A stretch of 9,294 nucleotides of DNA. It comes from Bacteroidota bacterium. Its GTDB lineage: Bacteria; Bacteroidota; Ignavibacteria; SZUA-365. The notes beneath the pieces are model-generated. The model made no database searches. It had not been told where the DNA came from and was given only the letters and a program-made list of their open reading frames with translations. Shown in pieces: positions 1 through 6,662 of this stretch. The stretch lies in assembly GCA_018224345.1 (NCBI GenBank), contig JAGTUW010000275.1, positions 1 through 9,294 on the forward strand, read 5' to 3'. Both the position numbers and the translations under genes were made by a program. Numbering within the stretch: the stretch's first letter is position 1; each line of letters opens with the position of its first letter.

Positions 1-1
1 C

Positions 2-904
2 AGCGGGAAACAGGGCGGAGTAAAGGAAAGATCTTCCGATCCCGGGCGAAAAGACGAGGGACAGAAGCACAGTGGTGGAGGCCAGCCGCGAGGACGACAA
101 GCGCATGCGCGCTTGCAGAAGGATGCGGGGAAGCATAGACCACGTCGCGGTACGGTCGCAGTCCGCCCCATCGAGGAGGAACTGCGTCTCAACAAATTTC
201 TGTCCGAAGCTGGTGTCGCCTCACGCAGAAAATCGGATGAGCTCATCCGTGACGGACTTGTGCGTGTAAACGGAAAAGTCGTCACTGAGCTCGGCAGCAG
301 AGTTCATCCGTCCAGAGACGAAGTCAGTGTACGCGGAACACCAGTCTACATCCAATCCCAGCTCTACTACATTCTGCTCAATAAACCCAAAGACTGTATT
401 ACCACGACATCGGATGAACGTGGACGACGAACAGTCATGGATCTTGTTCCGGGTGAACATCATGTCTATCCCGTCGGAAGATTGGATCGGAACACCACAG
501 GTGCGCTCCTGCTGACGAATGACGGCGATCTCGCCAACAAACTCATGCATCCACGCTTCAATGCCGCCAAATCCTATATCGTCGAGCTTGAAAGAAAAAT
601 ACGATCCCAGGATGTCGCCGCCCTGCGCAGGGGTGTACAGCTCGAGGATGGCATGACTTCCCCTTGTGATGCTGACATTCTCGACAGTCCGCAAAACACC
701 GTTGTCGGTCTGACGATACACGAAGGGCGAAATCGCCAGGTGCGTCGCATGTTTGAATCCCTCGGCTATGACGTACGAAAACTTGACCGCATCAGCTACG
801 CGGGACTCGGGATTACGGGCCTTCGTCGCGGTGCATGGCGCTATCTGGACGAAAACGAAGTAAGAGCGTTGAAAAATCTTCTGGGGAAATCCTCCGGGAG
901 GTGA
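2..904 (+). CDS. rluB: 23S rRNA pseudouridine synthase, RluB/RsuA family (5'-partial)
   Basis: Converts a uridine in large-subunit rRNA to pseudouridine (U2605 in E. coli RluB); cytoplasmic. Numbering from the first complete codon in the window, 300 residues are visible. An S4 RNA-binding domain starts at LRLNKFLSEAG (about 61-107). The catalytic domain follows, with GRLD at 159-162 (D162 the catalytic aspartate), then NTTGALLLTNDGDL, and the family's EGRNRQVRRM at 241-250. It ends in TGA at 902-904. The frame has no stop back to base 2. The codons before a possible TTG start at 113 encode a Gly/Lys/Arg/Gln-rich tail, as is common before the S4 domain in this family, and no ribosome binding site precedes the TTG. 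I therefore infer that the true start lies left of the window; a 263-residue protein from TTG 113 is the alternative. RluB rather than RsuA/RluE/RluF is chosen from the S4 domain and the motif wording; the exact target uridine is not proven. Confidence 0.9.
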   Translation, partial: SGKQGGVKERSSDPGRKDEGQKHSGGGQPRGRQAHARLQKDAGKHRPRRGTVAVRPIEEELRLNKFLSEAGVASRRKSDELIRDGLVRVNGKVVTELGSRVHPSRDEVSVRGTPVYIQSQLYYILLNKPKDCITTTSDERGRRTVMDLVPGEHHVYPVGRLDRNTTGALLLTNDGDLANKLMHPRFNAAKSYIVELERKIRSQDVAALRRGVQLEDGMTSPCDADILDSPQNTVVGLTIHEGRNRQVRRMFESLGYDVRKLDRISYAGLGITGLRRGAWRYLDENEVRALKNLLGKSSGR

Positions 905-931
905 ATACTATCACGCTCAACCTTTTCCGGC

Positions 932-938
932 AAGGAGG
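932..938 (+). promoter_or_regulatory. Consensus Shine-Dalgarno with no annotated gene behind it
   Basis: AAGGAGG, followed by T, is a near-perfect match to the 16S rRNA anti-SD sequence and sits 27 bases after the rluB stop. It is 9 bases from a GTG at 948. The CCTT at 921-924 could pair with AAGG at 932-935 over a 7-base loop, which would partly mask it. It is a stronger ribosome binding site than those of the large genes in the window. Confidence 0.45.
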
Positions 939-947
939 TTGTCAACA

Positions 948-1004
948 GTGGCGAGCATCGCTGCCAGCGGCCCCTGTTGCATTTCCGCTTCAATGATGGA
1001 TTGA
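948..1004 (+). CDS. Possible 18-residue leader peptide or small protein
   Basis: Starts with GTG 9 bases after a consensus AAGGAGG and ends with TGA at 1002-1004. It would encode MASIAASGPCCISASMMD, with adjacent cysteine codons TGT-TGC at 975-980. I recognise no family. The stop codon lies exactly at the end of a 10-base inverted-repeat arm (995-1004). A translating ribosome would therefore cover the left strands of the helices proposed for this region, as leader peptides do in translation-coupled attenuation. It follows rluB in the same direction and could be co-transcribed with it. The evidence is only the ribosome binding site, the spacing and the position; eighteen codons are too few to judge by codon use. 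Confidence 0.25.
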   Translation: MASIAASGPCCISASMMD

Positions 1005-1078
1005 GTATTATACATCATTCCTGTTGCACGGAAGACCGTAAGCTTACTATGTTCTTACATCAATCCATCCAGGCAGCG
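959..1078 (+). ncRNA. Possible structured RNA or 5' leader (three-way junction)
   Basis: Nested inverted repeats suggest a folded RNA. The closing helix P1 pairs CGCTGCC (959-965) with GGCAGCG (1072-1078). P2 pairs AGCGG (966-970) with CCGCT (985-989). P3 pairs GATGGATTGA (995-1004) with TCAATCCATC (1060-1069), extendable by GTA/TAC (1005-1007 with 1056-1058) across one bulged A at 1059. Inside P3 are a hairpin ACGG-AAGA-CCGT (1028-1039) and the palindrome GTAAGCTTAC (1038-1047), which partly exclude each other. I cannot match it to a known riboswitch, SRP RNA or 6S RNA. It may be a cis-acting leader of the downstream peptidase gene, an independent small RNA, or chance. It overlaps the possible leader ORF. 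Confidence 0.3.
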
Positions 1079-1113
1079 GGGGATTATCTTCATCGTACTT
1101 GCGACGTCGTCGA

Positions 1114-1143
1114 TATCCGAACTCGGATAAAACGTTGTTATCC
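1114..1143 (+). promoter_or_regulatory. Two mutually exclusive hairpins before the M1 peptidase ribosome binding site
   Basis: TATCCGA (1114-1120) and TCGGATA (1123-1129) form a near-perfect 16-base palindrome. The right half, GGATAA (1125-1130), can instead pair with TTATCC (1138-1143) over a 7-base loop. The middle strand can serve only one partner at a time. The element ends 9 bases before the GGAGG at 1153-1157. As DNA it could be an operator; as RNA it could be an antiterminator/terminator-type switch, but no T-run follows, so control of translation would be the likelier mode. Confidence 0.3.
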
Positions 1144-1152
1144 CTGATTCCC

Positions 1153-1157
1153 GGAGG
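1153..1157 (+). promoter_or_regulatory. Ribosome binding site of the M1 peptidase gene
   Basis: GGAGG 7 bases before ATG 1165. It decides the start against the longer TTG-initiated frame at 1099, which has no comparable site. Confidence 0.8.
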
Positions 1158-1164
1158 TTCTTAT

Positions 1165-3096
1165 ATGCGATTTCATTCCTCCCTGCTTACCGCCCTCCTG
1201 CTTGCACCATGGGTGTTGGTCACACCATTGCTCGCGGAATCAGCACTTATCGATGTCGTGCATTACCGTGCCGAAATTCATTTCGACATCTCCGGTCGCT
1301 CGATCGGCGGTGACGCGACACTGACTGTGCGCAATGCCGCACGTGGACCGATTTCGGGCATCCCGCTGGATCTTCTTGACATGACCATTGCATCTGTAAC
1401 GATAAACGACAGTACGGCAGCATTCCATTACAACAATTCCCTTCTGGTTATCGACCTTCAACAGCAACTGCCGCCGGGAGATACACTGGATATCCGGATA
1501 CAATATCATGGGTATCCAGTCAATGAAGGTGGTCTCTATCCTTGGGGTGGTTGTCACTGGGGCGACTACACCTACTTCATGGGCGTTGGATTCACTGATC
1601 CCGCAGTATCGATGATGCGCCGTTGGTTACCGTCGAACGACATTCCTTCGGACAAGGCGACGTTTGACATTTCCTTCGTCGTACCCGAGGGACTCACTGT
1701 CGCAGGAACCGGTCTGCTCGCCGGGCGCAGCAGCGCCGATGGACTCGCCAGCTGGCGCTGGGTCGAGTCGCATCCCACAGCGACCTATCTGTTTACCTAT
1801 GCCATCGCGGATTACGCGATTGTCGAGGACGAATGGAATGGTATTCCGATGCAATACTTCGTTCCACGCAGCGACTCTCTCCGAGCGCTATCCTACTTTT
1901 CCACCGTGCCGGAAATGATGGAGGCATTTACATTGTACTTCGGTCCTTACCCATTCCACAAAATCGGGTTCTGCATCACCCCCATCGGATCGATGGAGCA
2001 TCAGACAATGATCAGTTATGCAGAACAACTGTTTAATGATCTCTCCGAAGCCGGCATGACGGCCGCTCACGAACTGTCGCATATGTGGTGGGGTGATTGG
2101 GTGACCTGTACGGATTTCCGTGATGCATGGCTCAACGAGGGCTTCGCCGTCTTCAGTGAAATGCTCTACGAAGAATATCTCGGAGGGCCGGAGGCCTACG
2201 TGGAGGCAGTGCGCCGTACTTCGCAGACCTACAGAATTTCCGTTGCACGCAACGAAGGGGTGTTCCCCCTTTTCGATTTCCCGCGCAATCCGCCATCTTC
2301 AAACTACCCATTAACGATCTACAAAAAGGGCGGAGTGGTCATGGCCATGCTGCGTGACGTCATGGGTGACGAAACATTTTTCGAAGGACTTCGCGCATAC
2401 GGCCAGACGAATGCATACGGCAATGCAAGCTCGTTCGACCTCCAGCGTACGATGGAGGAGTATTACGCGCAGCCTCTGAACTGGTTTTTCGATCAATGGG
2501 TATTTGCGGCCGGTTGGCCGGAATACACCCTCTATCGCGTGCTCGATGAGGATGAGGCACCTCTGCGCGTACGTCTGGAGCAGACACAGGATCAGGAAAA
2601 GTATCCTTTGTTTATCATGCCGATGGACCTTATCATCATACGCGTCGATGGCGACACCCTCTGGAAGCGTATTGAAACGAAAGCGGAGATTCTCCAGGAA
2701 TTCACCTTTCCCGACATTTCCGTATCCGAGGTACGAAGCATTGTACTTGACCCGAAAAATATTGTACTGAAACGCGTATCCTATCGCACTCTCGATGTTG
2801 ATGAGATATCCGCCGCACTGCCTCTGCGCAGTAGTCTTGGTGCAGTCTACCCCAATCCCTACGTATCCGCACGTGACGGCGAGATCGTTATTCCCGTTAC
2901 TGCAGGACGGAGCATGCACGCACGCATCACTCTCAGTGACCTGCTCGGACGCCGGATCGCAATTCTGCATGACGGAGAGCTCCCGACAGGCACACAGCCG
3001 ATTCGCTTCGACGCGTCGTCTCTCTCCCGCGGGATGTATGCGATCACCCTGCTGACTCCGACCGGTATGGATATGCGCGGATTGGTCGTGGAATAA
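1165..3096 (+). CDS. Secreted M1 family zinc aminopeptidase with T9SS sorting domain
   Basis: Predicted 643-residue metallopeptidase of the M1 (aminopeptidase N/LTA4 hydrolase) family, which removes N-terminal residues from peptides; expected outside the outer membrane. ATG 1165 is chosen because GGAGG at 1153-1157 lies 7 bases upstream and the protein then begins with a signal peptide (MRFHSS, a hydrophobic stretch, cleavage near LLAES). The in-frame TTG at 1099 would bury that signal. Visible active site: GSMEH at 275-279 (the exopeptidase motif, GAMEN in many relatives), HELSH at 302-306, second zinc-ligand glutamate E325 in NEGF exactly 18 residues on, and Y386 in TIYKKG as the likely transition-state tyrosine. 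The last 80 or so residues, from AVYPNPY (about 560), are a type A sorting domain with LLGRR and SLSRGMYAI. The protein ends MRGLVVE, less basic than usual for these tails. The ERAP1-like C-terminal domain of long M1 enzymes is absent. Confidence 0.92.
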   Translation: MRFHSSLLTALLLAPWVLVTPLLAESALIDVVHYRAEIHFDISGRSIGGDATLTVRNAARGPISGIPLDLLDMTIASVTINDSTAAFHYNNSLLVIDLQQQLPPGDTLDIRIQYHGYPVNEGGLYPWGGCHWGDYTYFMGVGFTDPAVSMMRRWLPSNDIPSDKATFDISFVVPEGLTVAGTGLLAGRSSADGLASWRWVESHPTATYLFTYAIADYAIVEDEWNGIPMQYFVPRSDSLRALSYFSTVPEMMEAFTLYFGPYPFHKIGFCITPIGSMEHQTMISYAEQLFNDLSEAGMTAAHELSHMWWGDWVTCTDFRDAWLNEGFAVFSEMLYEEYLGGPEAYVEAVRRTSQTYRISVARNEGVFPLFDFPRNPPSSNYPLTIYKKGGVVMAMLRDVMGDETFFEGLRAYGQTNAYGNASSFDLQRTMEEYYAQPLNWFFDQWVFAAGWPEYTLYRVLDEDEAPLRVRLEQTQDQEKYPLFIMPMDLIIIRVDGDTLWKRIETKAEILQEFTFPDISVSEVRSIVLDPKNIVLKRVSYRTLDVDEISAALPLRSSLGAVYPNPYVSARDGEIVIPVTAGRSMHARITLSDLLGRRIAILHDGELPTGTQPIRFDASSLSRGMYAITLLTPTGMDMRGLVVE

Positions 3097-3208
3097 TACG
3101 TAATCTTTTTTACGCGCATGCTGTAACAAATCCGCACCGGGTCGTGTCTCTTCCTACAGGTACCCAGTCCTTAGCTACATTGATATTGGCAGAAGGCAAT
3201 TATAGCCC

Positions 3209-3237
3209 TTGACTCATCTTGCTGATTTCGGTATGTT
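3209..3237 (+). promoter_or_regulatory. Probable sigma70-type promoter of the second T9SS protein gene
   Basis: TTGACT (3209-3214), 17 bases, then TATGTT (3232-3237): five of six and four of six matches to TTGACA/TATAAT with ideal spacing. The T-run after the -10 box also makes TATGTTTT close to the Bacteroidota -7 element TAnnTTTG. Transcription would start near 3244, giving a leader of about 90 bases. The rest of the 237-base gap 3097-3333 holds only weak hairpins (CGTAA/TTACG at 3099-3114; AATCA/TGATT at 3279-3293) and no clear terminator for the peptidase gene. Confidence 0.55.
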
Positions 3238-3333
3238 TTTACAATAAGGTGAATTACGGTGACCAGACCGCAGATTCTAATCAAAAAGTGATTTGCAACA
3301 TCATAATATCTCACAAGAAATGGAGAGCTGTCC

Positions 3334-5364
3334 ATGAGAAAAATTCTACTTTCTGCAGGTTGCATGCTGCTTCTGCTCATGGCATTGTTGCCATCGCAAG
3401 TACATGCGCAGGGTAACATTGAATGGGAAGAGCTGTGGCGTAACGTTCCACCTCCCCCGACAAATCCCAATCACCCCAACGCATGGATGACACCGGCGAG
3501 ATCCTTCACCGGTCTGGCCTATGACAAGTGGCGCGACGTGGTCTACATTGTCAATCCCAATACGACGGTCTTCGGATCAACGTTCTGGCAGACACCGCGT
3601 ATCTATGCCTGGAACGCCGCGAATGGGCAGCCTGCGCTGAACATGGGACGTTCCGCTGATGCTATTAACAGAGGTTTCGGCGGTGAGCTTCCCGTACCGA
3701 TCGATACGATTACACCGACAACGCTCAACCGTGGATACTCTCAGAACACCTACAGTATCTATAAAATCGATATGGATGATGAGGGCCGCATTTTCGTGGG
3801 CAATCTCGTCAATCCGATTTGGGGCATCTGTATTTTGCTTCCGAGCGGACAGTGTGACCCTGTCTATCTCGGCCAGGGTCCTTTTCGTGTCTGGCGCTGG
3901 GAGAATCCCACGGCGACTCCTGTCCTCGCCTATGCCACGCTCAACGGCTCCGCCACAGGTGTCGGGAATATCAACAGCAGTGAAATGACATACACACGCT
4001 GGGGAGATGCTTTCGATGTCATCGGGAAACGTGCGTGGTATGAGCCACCCAACAATGATCCACCGGAACTGGTCGACAGCGTGCGCATCTATGTCTCCGG
4101 TGGTTCCTGGCCGACACAACCGGAATGGAATCGTCAGGTCAACGTGATTCTCGCAGACAGGCGCGAGGTGAACCAGCGACCGAATCGTGACGTCCCCGGC
4201 GGCGGCAAGCTTGATTACCGCCTCGCAATCCGCCTTATCAACTCAAACTCCGGCCTCGCAGCGCACGGTGTCGCAGCAACCAGTACGCAGATGACGCAGG
4301 ATGTGTGGATGGACTCCAATCCACGTGTCCTCACCGGCGGACTACAGGTGCAGGATGCAACCGACCCATGGCCGCAGAATTTCAATCAGACAGCGACCGG
4401 TAACCGTTCACTTTCAACGTCGATTACCGGTGCGTCCGGCCCGATTCAGTTCTTCACTCTACCGGAATACGGACGTAAATTCCTCATCCTCGCTGATGGT
4501 CGCCCGACCGGCGGCCTCGATCCCACTATTCCGAACAACAACACAACCGCGCGCGTTATTGATGTCACGACAGCCGGTAGTGACTTCACCGTCTTCAATC
4601 CAACTCCGCAGTTGGGCAATAAAACCCTCAACAATAACTCCGGTGAGCAAAATTATATTGCGGACGTCGATTTCAAACTGCAATTCTACACGCCGCAAGA
4701 GGATCCCGACGCCCCCGGCCTGCACATCATTCTCTATGTGCTGATGTCCAACAATGGAATCGCGGCGTTCCGCTCACGTGCGACCTTCCCCGTCGAACTG
4801 ACGACGCTCAATGCAGTTGTCAACGGTGAGATGATCGATCTCACCTGGAAGGTGACCATGGAGACGAACAACCATGGCTTCGAAATTGAGCGCAGCTTCA
4901 ATGGAGGAAGCAGTTGGGAACATATCGGCTTTGTCGAAGGACGCGGTACTACCACGGAAGCGAAGGTTTATGGATACAACGACGCTGTCACCGAGACCCA
5001 TCGCAACATGGGTAATGTGAAATACCGCCTCCGCCAGGTCGATACCGACGGTTCTTTCACCTACTCCCCGATCGTGGATGTATTCTTCGACGCAGTGCCG
5101 ACAGCAATCACGCTGTATCAGAACTATCCGAATCCGTTCAATCCCTCGACAACCATCAGCTACCAGCTCACGCAGCCGGGTCACGTCAGCCTCAAGGTCT
5201 TCAACGCCCTTGGTGAACATGTAGGTACCCTGGTCGATGAGTCCAAGGAAGCGGGCGCACATCAGGTACAGATGAGCGCGGAAGACCTGCCCTCCGGCAC
5301 CTATATCTACCAGGTGAATGTCGATGGTCAGATCGCACAGAAAAAAATGACAGTGATGAAGTAA
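3334..5364 (+). CDS. Secreted protein of unknown function with T9SS type A sorting domain
   Basis: A 676-residue exported protein whose activity I do not recognise. ATG 3334 has GGAGAG at 3322-3327, 6 bases upstream. A signal peptide is clear: MRKILL, a Leu-rich core, and a likely cut after VHA at residue 25. Residues about 26-485 form one large region rich in Asn, Thr and aromatics, with segments such as RIYAWNAANGQ, YKIDMDDEGRIFVGNL, KFLILADGRP and LYVLMSNNGIAAF. These resemble the DUF4623-type or beta-propeller-like extracellular domains of this group, recalled from memory. Residues about 486-585 look like a fibronectin-III-like module (LTWKVTMETNNHGFEIERS, then RLRQVDTDGSFTYSP) often found just before sorting domains. 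The final 80 residues carry YPNP (598-601), ALGEHVGTL, LPSGTYIYQV and a basic end (QKKMTVMK). It lies 237 bases after the M1 peptidase gene, with its own promoter and terminator, so it is probably a separate unit. Expected to be released or anchored at the cell surface. Confidence 0.85.
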   Translation: MRKILLSAGCMLLLLMALLPSQVHAQGNIEWEELWRNVPPPPTNPNHPNAWMTPARSFTGLAYDKWRDVVYIVNPNTTVFGSTFWQTPRIYAWNAANGQPALNMGRSADAINRGFGGELPVPIDTITPTTLNRGYSQNTYSIYKIDMDDEGRIFVGNLVNPIWGICILLPSGQCDPVYLGQGPFRVWRWENPTATPVLAYATLNGSATGVGNINSSEMTYTRWGDAFDVIGKRAWYEPPNNDPPELVDSVRIYVSGGSWPTQPEWNRQVNVILADRREVNQRPNRDVPGGGKLDYRLAIRLINSNSGLAAHGVAATSTQMTQDVWMDSNPRVLTGGLQVQDATDPWPQNFNQTATGNRSLSTSITGASGPIQFFTLPEYGRKFLILADGRPTGGLDPTIPNNNTTARVIDVTTAGSDFTVFNPTPQLGNKTLNNNSGEQNYIADVDFKLQFYTPQEDPDAPGLHIILYVLMSNNGIAAFRSRATFPVELTTLNAVVNGEMIDLTWKVTMETNNHGFEIERSFNGGSSWEHIGFVEGRGTTTEAKVYGYNDAVTETHRNMGNVKYRLRQVDTDGSFTYSPIVDVFFDAVPTAITLYQNYPNPFNPSTTISYQLTQPGHVSLKVFNALGEHVGTLVDESKEAGAHQVQMSAEDLPSGTYIYQVNVDGQIAQKKMTVMK

Positions 5365-5385
5365 CCTTCTTCACCGAGTCTCTCC

Positions 5386-5416
5386 AGCCCGTGGTTATGC
5401 CACGGGCTTTTTTTTT
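5386..5416 (+). terminator. Rho-independent terminator of the second T9SS protein gene
   Basis: A perfect 9-bp stem, AGCCCGTGG (5386-5394) with CCACGGGCT (5400-5408), loop TTATG, followed by an unbroken T-run to 5416. It lies 21 bases after the stop codon. Confidence 0.93.
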
Positions 5417-5434
5417 GTCCTTCTCCGCTTACTT

Positions 5435-5450
5435 CCTTCACGGTTGAAGG
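5435..5450 (+). other. Small hairpin between terminator and promoter
   Basis: CCTTCA (5435-5440), loop CGGT, TGAAGG (5445-5450), extendable by two T-G wobbles. No T-run follows on either strand, so it is not a terminator. It lies upstream of the proposed promoter at 5501-5529, where it could be an operator-like dyad or mean nothing. Confidence 0.25.
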
Positions 5451-5500
5451 GGATTATCCTTTCCGTTTGCAGTCTGTAAATGGCGTGCAGAACTGCGTAC

Positions 5501-5529
5501 TTGTCACAGAACATTTCATGCCGTAGATT
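5501..5529 (+). promoter_or_regulatory. Probable promoter of the GyaR-like dehydrogenase gene
   Basis: TTGTCA (5501-5506), 17 bases, TAGATT (5524-5529): five of six and four of six consensus matches. It leaves a leader of about 30 bases before ATG 5567. The strong terminator just upstream means the gene needs its own promoter. Confidence 0.5.
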
Positions 5530-5566
5530 CAGTCGAAGTACCGTTCAACACTGAAAGCAGACGCCC

Positions 5567-6523
5567 ATGTCCCGAATATTCGTCACCCGCGCCATTCCCG
5601 AAGCCGGACTCCGATTGCTCGAAAAAAAGCATGATGTTCATGTCTACGATGAGGATCGTCAAATCAGTAAACACAAGCTTATCGAGTCCATCCGCCCTGC
5701 CGATGGCCTGCTCTGTCTTCTGACCGACCCGGTGGATGCAGAAGTGATCGCCGCAGGAGAAAAACTGCGTTGCATCTCCACTTATGCCGTGGGGTATAAC
5801 AATATTGACATCGATGCGGCAAAGAAACGCAACATCATCGTCACGAATACCCCGGGTGTACTCACCGATGCCACCGCCGATATCGCTTTTGCACTGCTGA
5901 TTGCCTGCGCACGCCGCATCGTCGAGAGCGATGCCTGGTTGCGACAGGGTCGTTTCGACGGGTGGGGTCCGAAACTCTTTTTGGGGCAGGATCTTGTGGG
6001 ACGAACACTCGGCATTATCGGTGCAGGACGTATCGGGAGCGCTCTGGCAAAAAAAGCACACGATGGCTTCGACATGCGTATCCTTTACCATAACCGCACA
6101 CGAAATACGGATTTCGAGGGCCGTTTCAATGCCGTCTACGCTTCTCTCGATACGGTACTGCGGAACAGCGATTTCGTCTCGTTGCATGTACCTCTGACAC
6201 CGGAAACCCATCATCTGATCGATGCGCGAGCGCTTGCATTGATGAAACCCACGGCCGTGTTCGTCAACACCGCTCGCGGGCCGGTGGTCGATGAGCAGGC
6301 GTTGATCACCGCGCTGCGTGAAAAACGCATATTCGCCGCAGGCTTCGACGTGTATGAACACGAACCGGATATCCCGACAGAGCTGATGGCATTGCCCAAT
6401 ACCGTCCTCCTCCCGCATATCGGGAGCGCCTCCATCGCCACACGCGATCGTATGGCGGAGATGGCAGCAGTACAACTCCTTGATGCGCTTGAAGGACGCA
6501 CCCCGGCCAATCGCGTCGCATAG
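5567..6523 (+). CDS. gyaR: D-2-hydroxyacid dehydrogenase, glyoxylate/hydroxypyruvate reductase-like
   Basis: A 318-residue cytoplasmic NAD(P)H-dependent reductase of the D-isomer 2-hydroxyacid dehydrogenase family. The best fit is the GyaR/GRHPR branch, which reduces glyoxylate to glycolate and hydroxypyruvate to D-glycerate. Diagnostic wording includes YAVGYNNIDIDAAKKRNI and NTPGVLTDATADIAFALL. The Rossmann motif GAGRIG is at 152-157. The catalytic set is R237 (NTARG), E266 (YEHEP) and H284 (PHIGS). The second Rossmann strand ends in HNRTR (175-179), without the acidic residue that selects NAD, so NADPH preference is inferred. Length is normal for the family. The ATG has only a poor ribosome binding site (GAAAG around 5553). 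It is transcribed alone, converging on serC. A role beside serine metabolism (hydroxypyruvate) is plausible, but the substrate cannot be read from sequence; other 2-ketoacids remain possible. Confidence 0.88.
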   Translation: MSRIFVTRAIPEAGLRLLEKKHDVHVYDEDRQISKHKLIESIRPADGLLCLLTDPVDAEVIAAGEKLRCISTYAVGYNNIDIDAAKKRNIIVTNTPGVLTDATADIAFALLIACARRIVESDAWLRQGRFDGWGPKLFLGQDLVGRTLGIIGAGRIGSALAKKAHDGFDMRILYHNRTRNTDFEGRFNAVYASLDTVLRNSDFVSLHVPLTPETHHLIDARALALMKPTAVFVNTARGPVVDEQALITALREKRIFAAGFDVYEHEPDIPTELMALPNTVLLPHIGSASIATRDRMAEMAAVQLLDALEGRTPANRVA

Positions 6524-6545
6524 AAGTATGCGGGCACGTTACCCG

Positions 6546-6582
6546 ATCGCTTTGGACAGCCCTGTCCGGAACGCATAGCGAT
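6546..6582 (+). terminator. Weak compound stem-loop after the GyaR-like gene
   Basis: An outer ATCGCT/AGCGAT pair (6546-6551 with 6577-6582) encloses GGACA/TGTCC (6554-6558 with 6563-6567). It lies 22 bases after the stop, followed by GAGTTTCTTG rather than a true T-run. It may slow or end plus-strand transcription before it reaches serC, but it is not a canonical terminator. Confidence 0.25.
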
Positions 6583-6596
6583 GAGTTTCTTGCCAT

Positions 6597-6639
6597 ACAA
6601 AAAACAACACCGCCCTTCAGGCGAAGCGAAGGGCGGTGT
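6597..6639 (-). terminator. Rho-independent terminator of serC
   Basis: A perfect 12-bp stem formed by 6607-6618 and 6628-6639 (ACACCGCCCTTC and its complement) with a 9-base loop. The A-run at 6599-6604 becomes the T-run on the minus strand, interrupted by one base. The plus strand has no T-run after the stem, so it acts for serC only. It starts 23 bases beyond the serC stop. Confidence 0.88.
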
Positions 6640-6662
6640 ACGTGTCGATCAACAAAAACGAT

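Noticed and set aside
221..721. 166-codon open frame on the minus strand
   Set aside because: Antisense to the rluB-like gene, with no domain and no start signal.
891..901. CCTCCGGGAGG palindrome at the end of the rluB-like gene
   Set aside because: It lies inside the last codons, leaves almost no loop and has no T-run. The GGGAGG is not followed by a usable start codon.
1099..1164. N-terminal extension of the M1 peptidase from TTG 1099
   Set aside because: It has no ribosome binding site and would bury the signal peptide, whereas ATG 1165 has GGAGG at 7 bases. The extension also overlaps the paired hairpins at 1114-1143.
3099..3114. CGTAA/TTACG hairpin after the M1 peptidase stop codon
   Set aside because: Only five AT-rich base pairs, with the T-run inside the loop rather than after the stem; not a credible terminator.
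2311..3129. 272-codon open frame on the minus strand
   Set aside because: Antisense to the conserved M1 peptidase core and sorting domain. The translation resembles no family and is best explained as a shadow frame.
3246..3291. Ten-codon ORF (GTG 3259 to TGA 3289-3291) in the leader of the secreted protein gene
   Set aside because: AAGGTG at 3246-3251 is a fair ribosome binding site, but it falls almost at the predicted transcript start and the peptide is very short, so chance is the simpler explanation.
4774..5262. 162-codon open frame on the minus strand
   Set aside because: Antisense to the fibronectin-like and sorting-domain part of the secreted protein; no independent support.
5516..6475. 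319-codon open frame on the minus strand
   Set aside because: It lies fully opposite the GyaR-like gene. Its translation is Cys/His/Gln-rich with no recognisable domain and no ribosome binding site; it is a shadow of the real gene's codon pattern.
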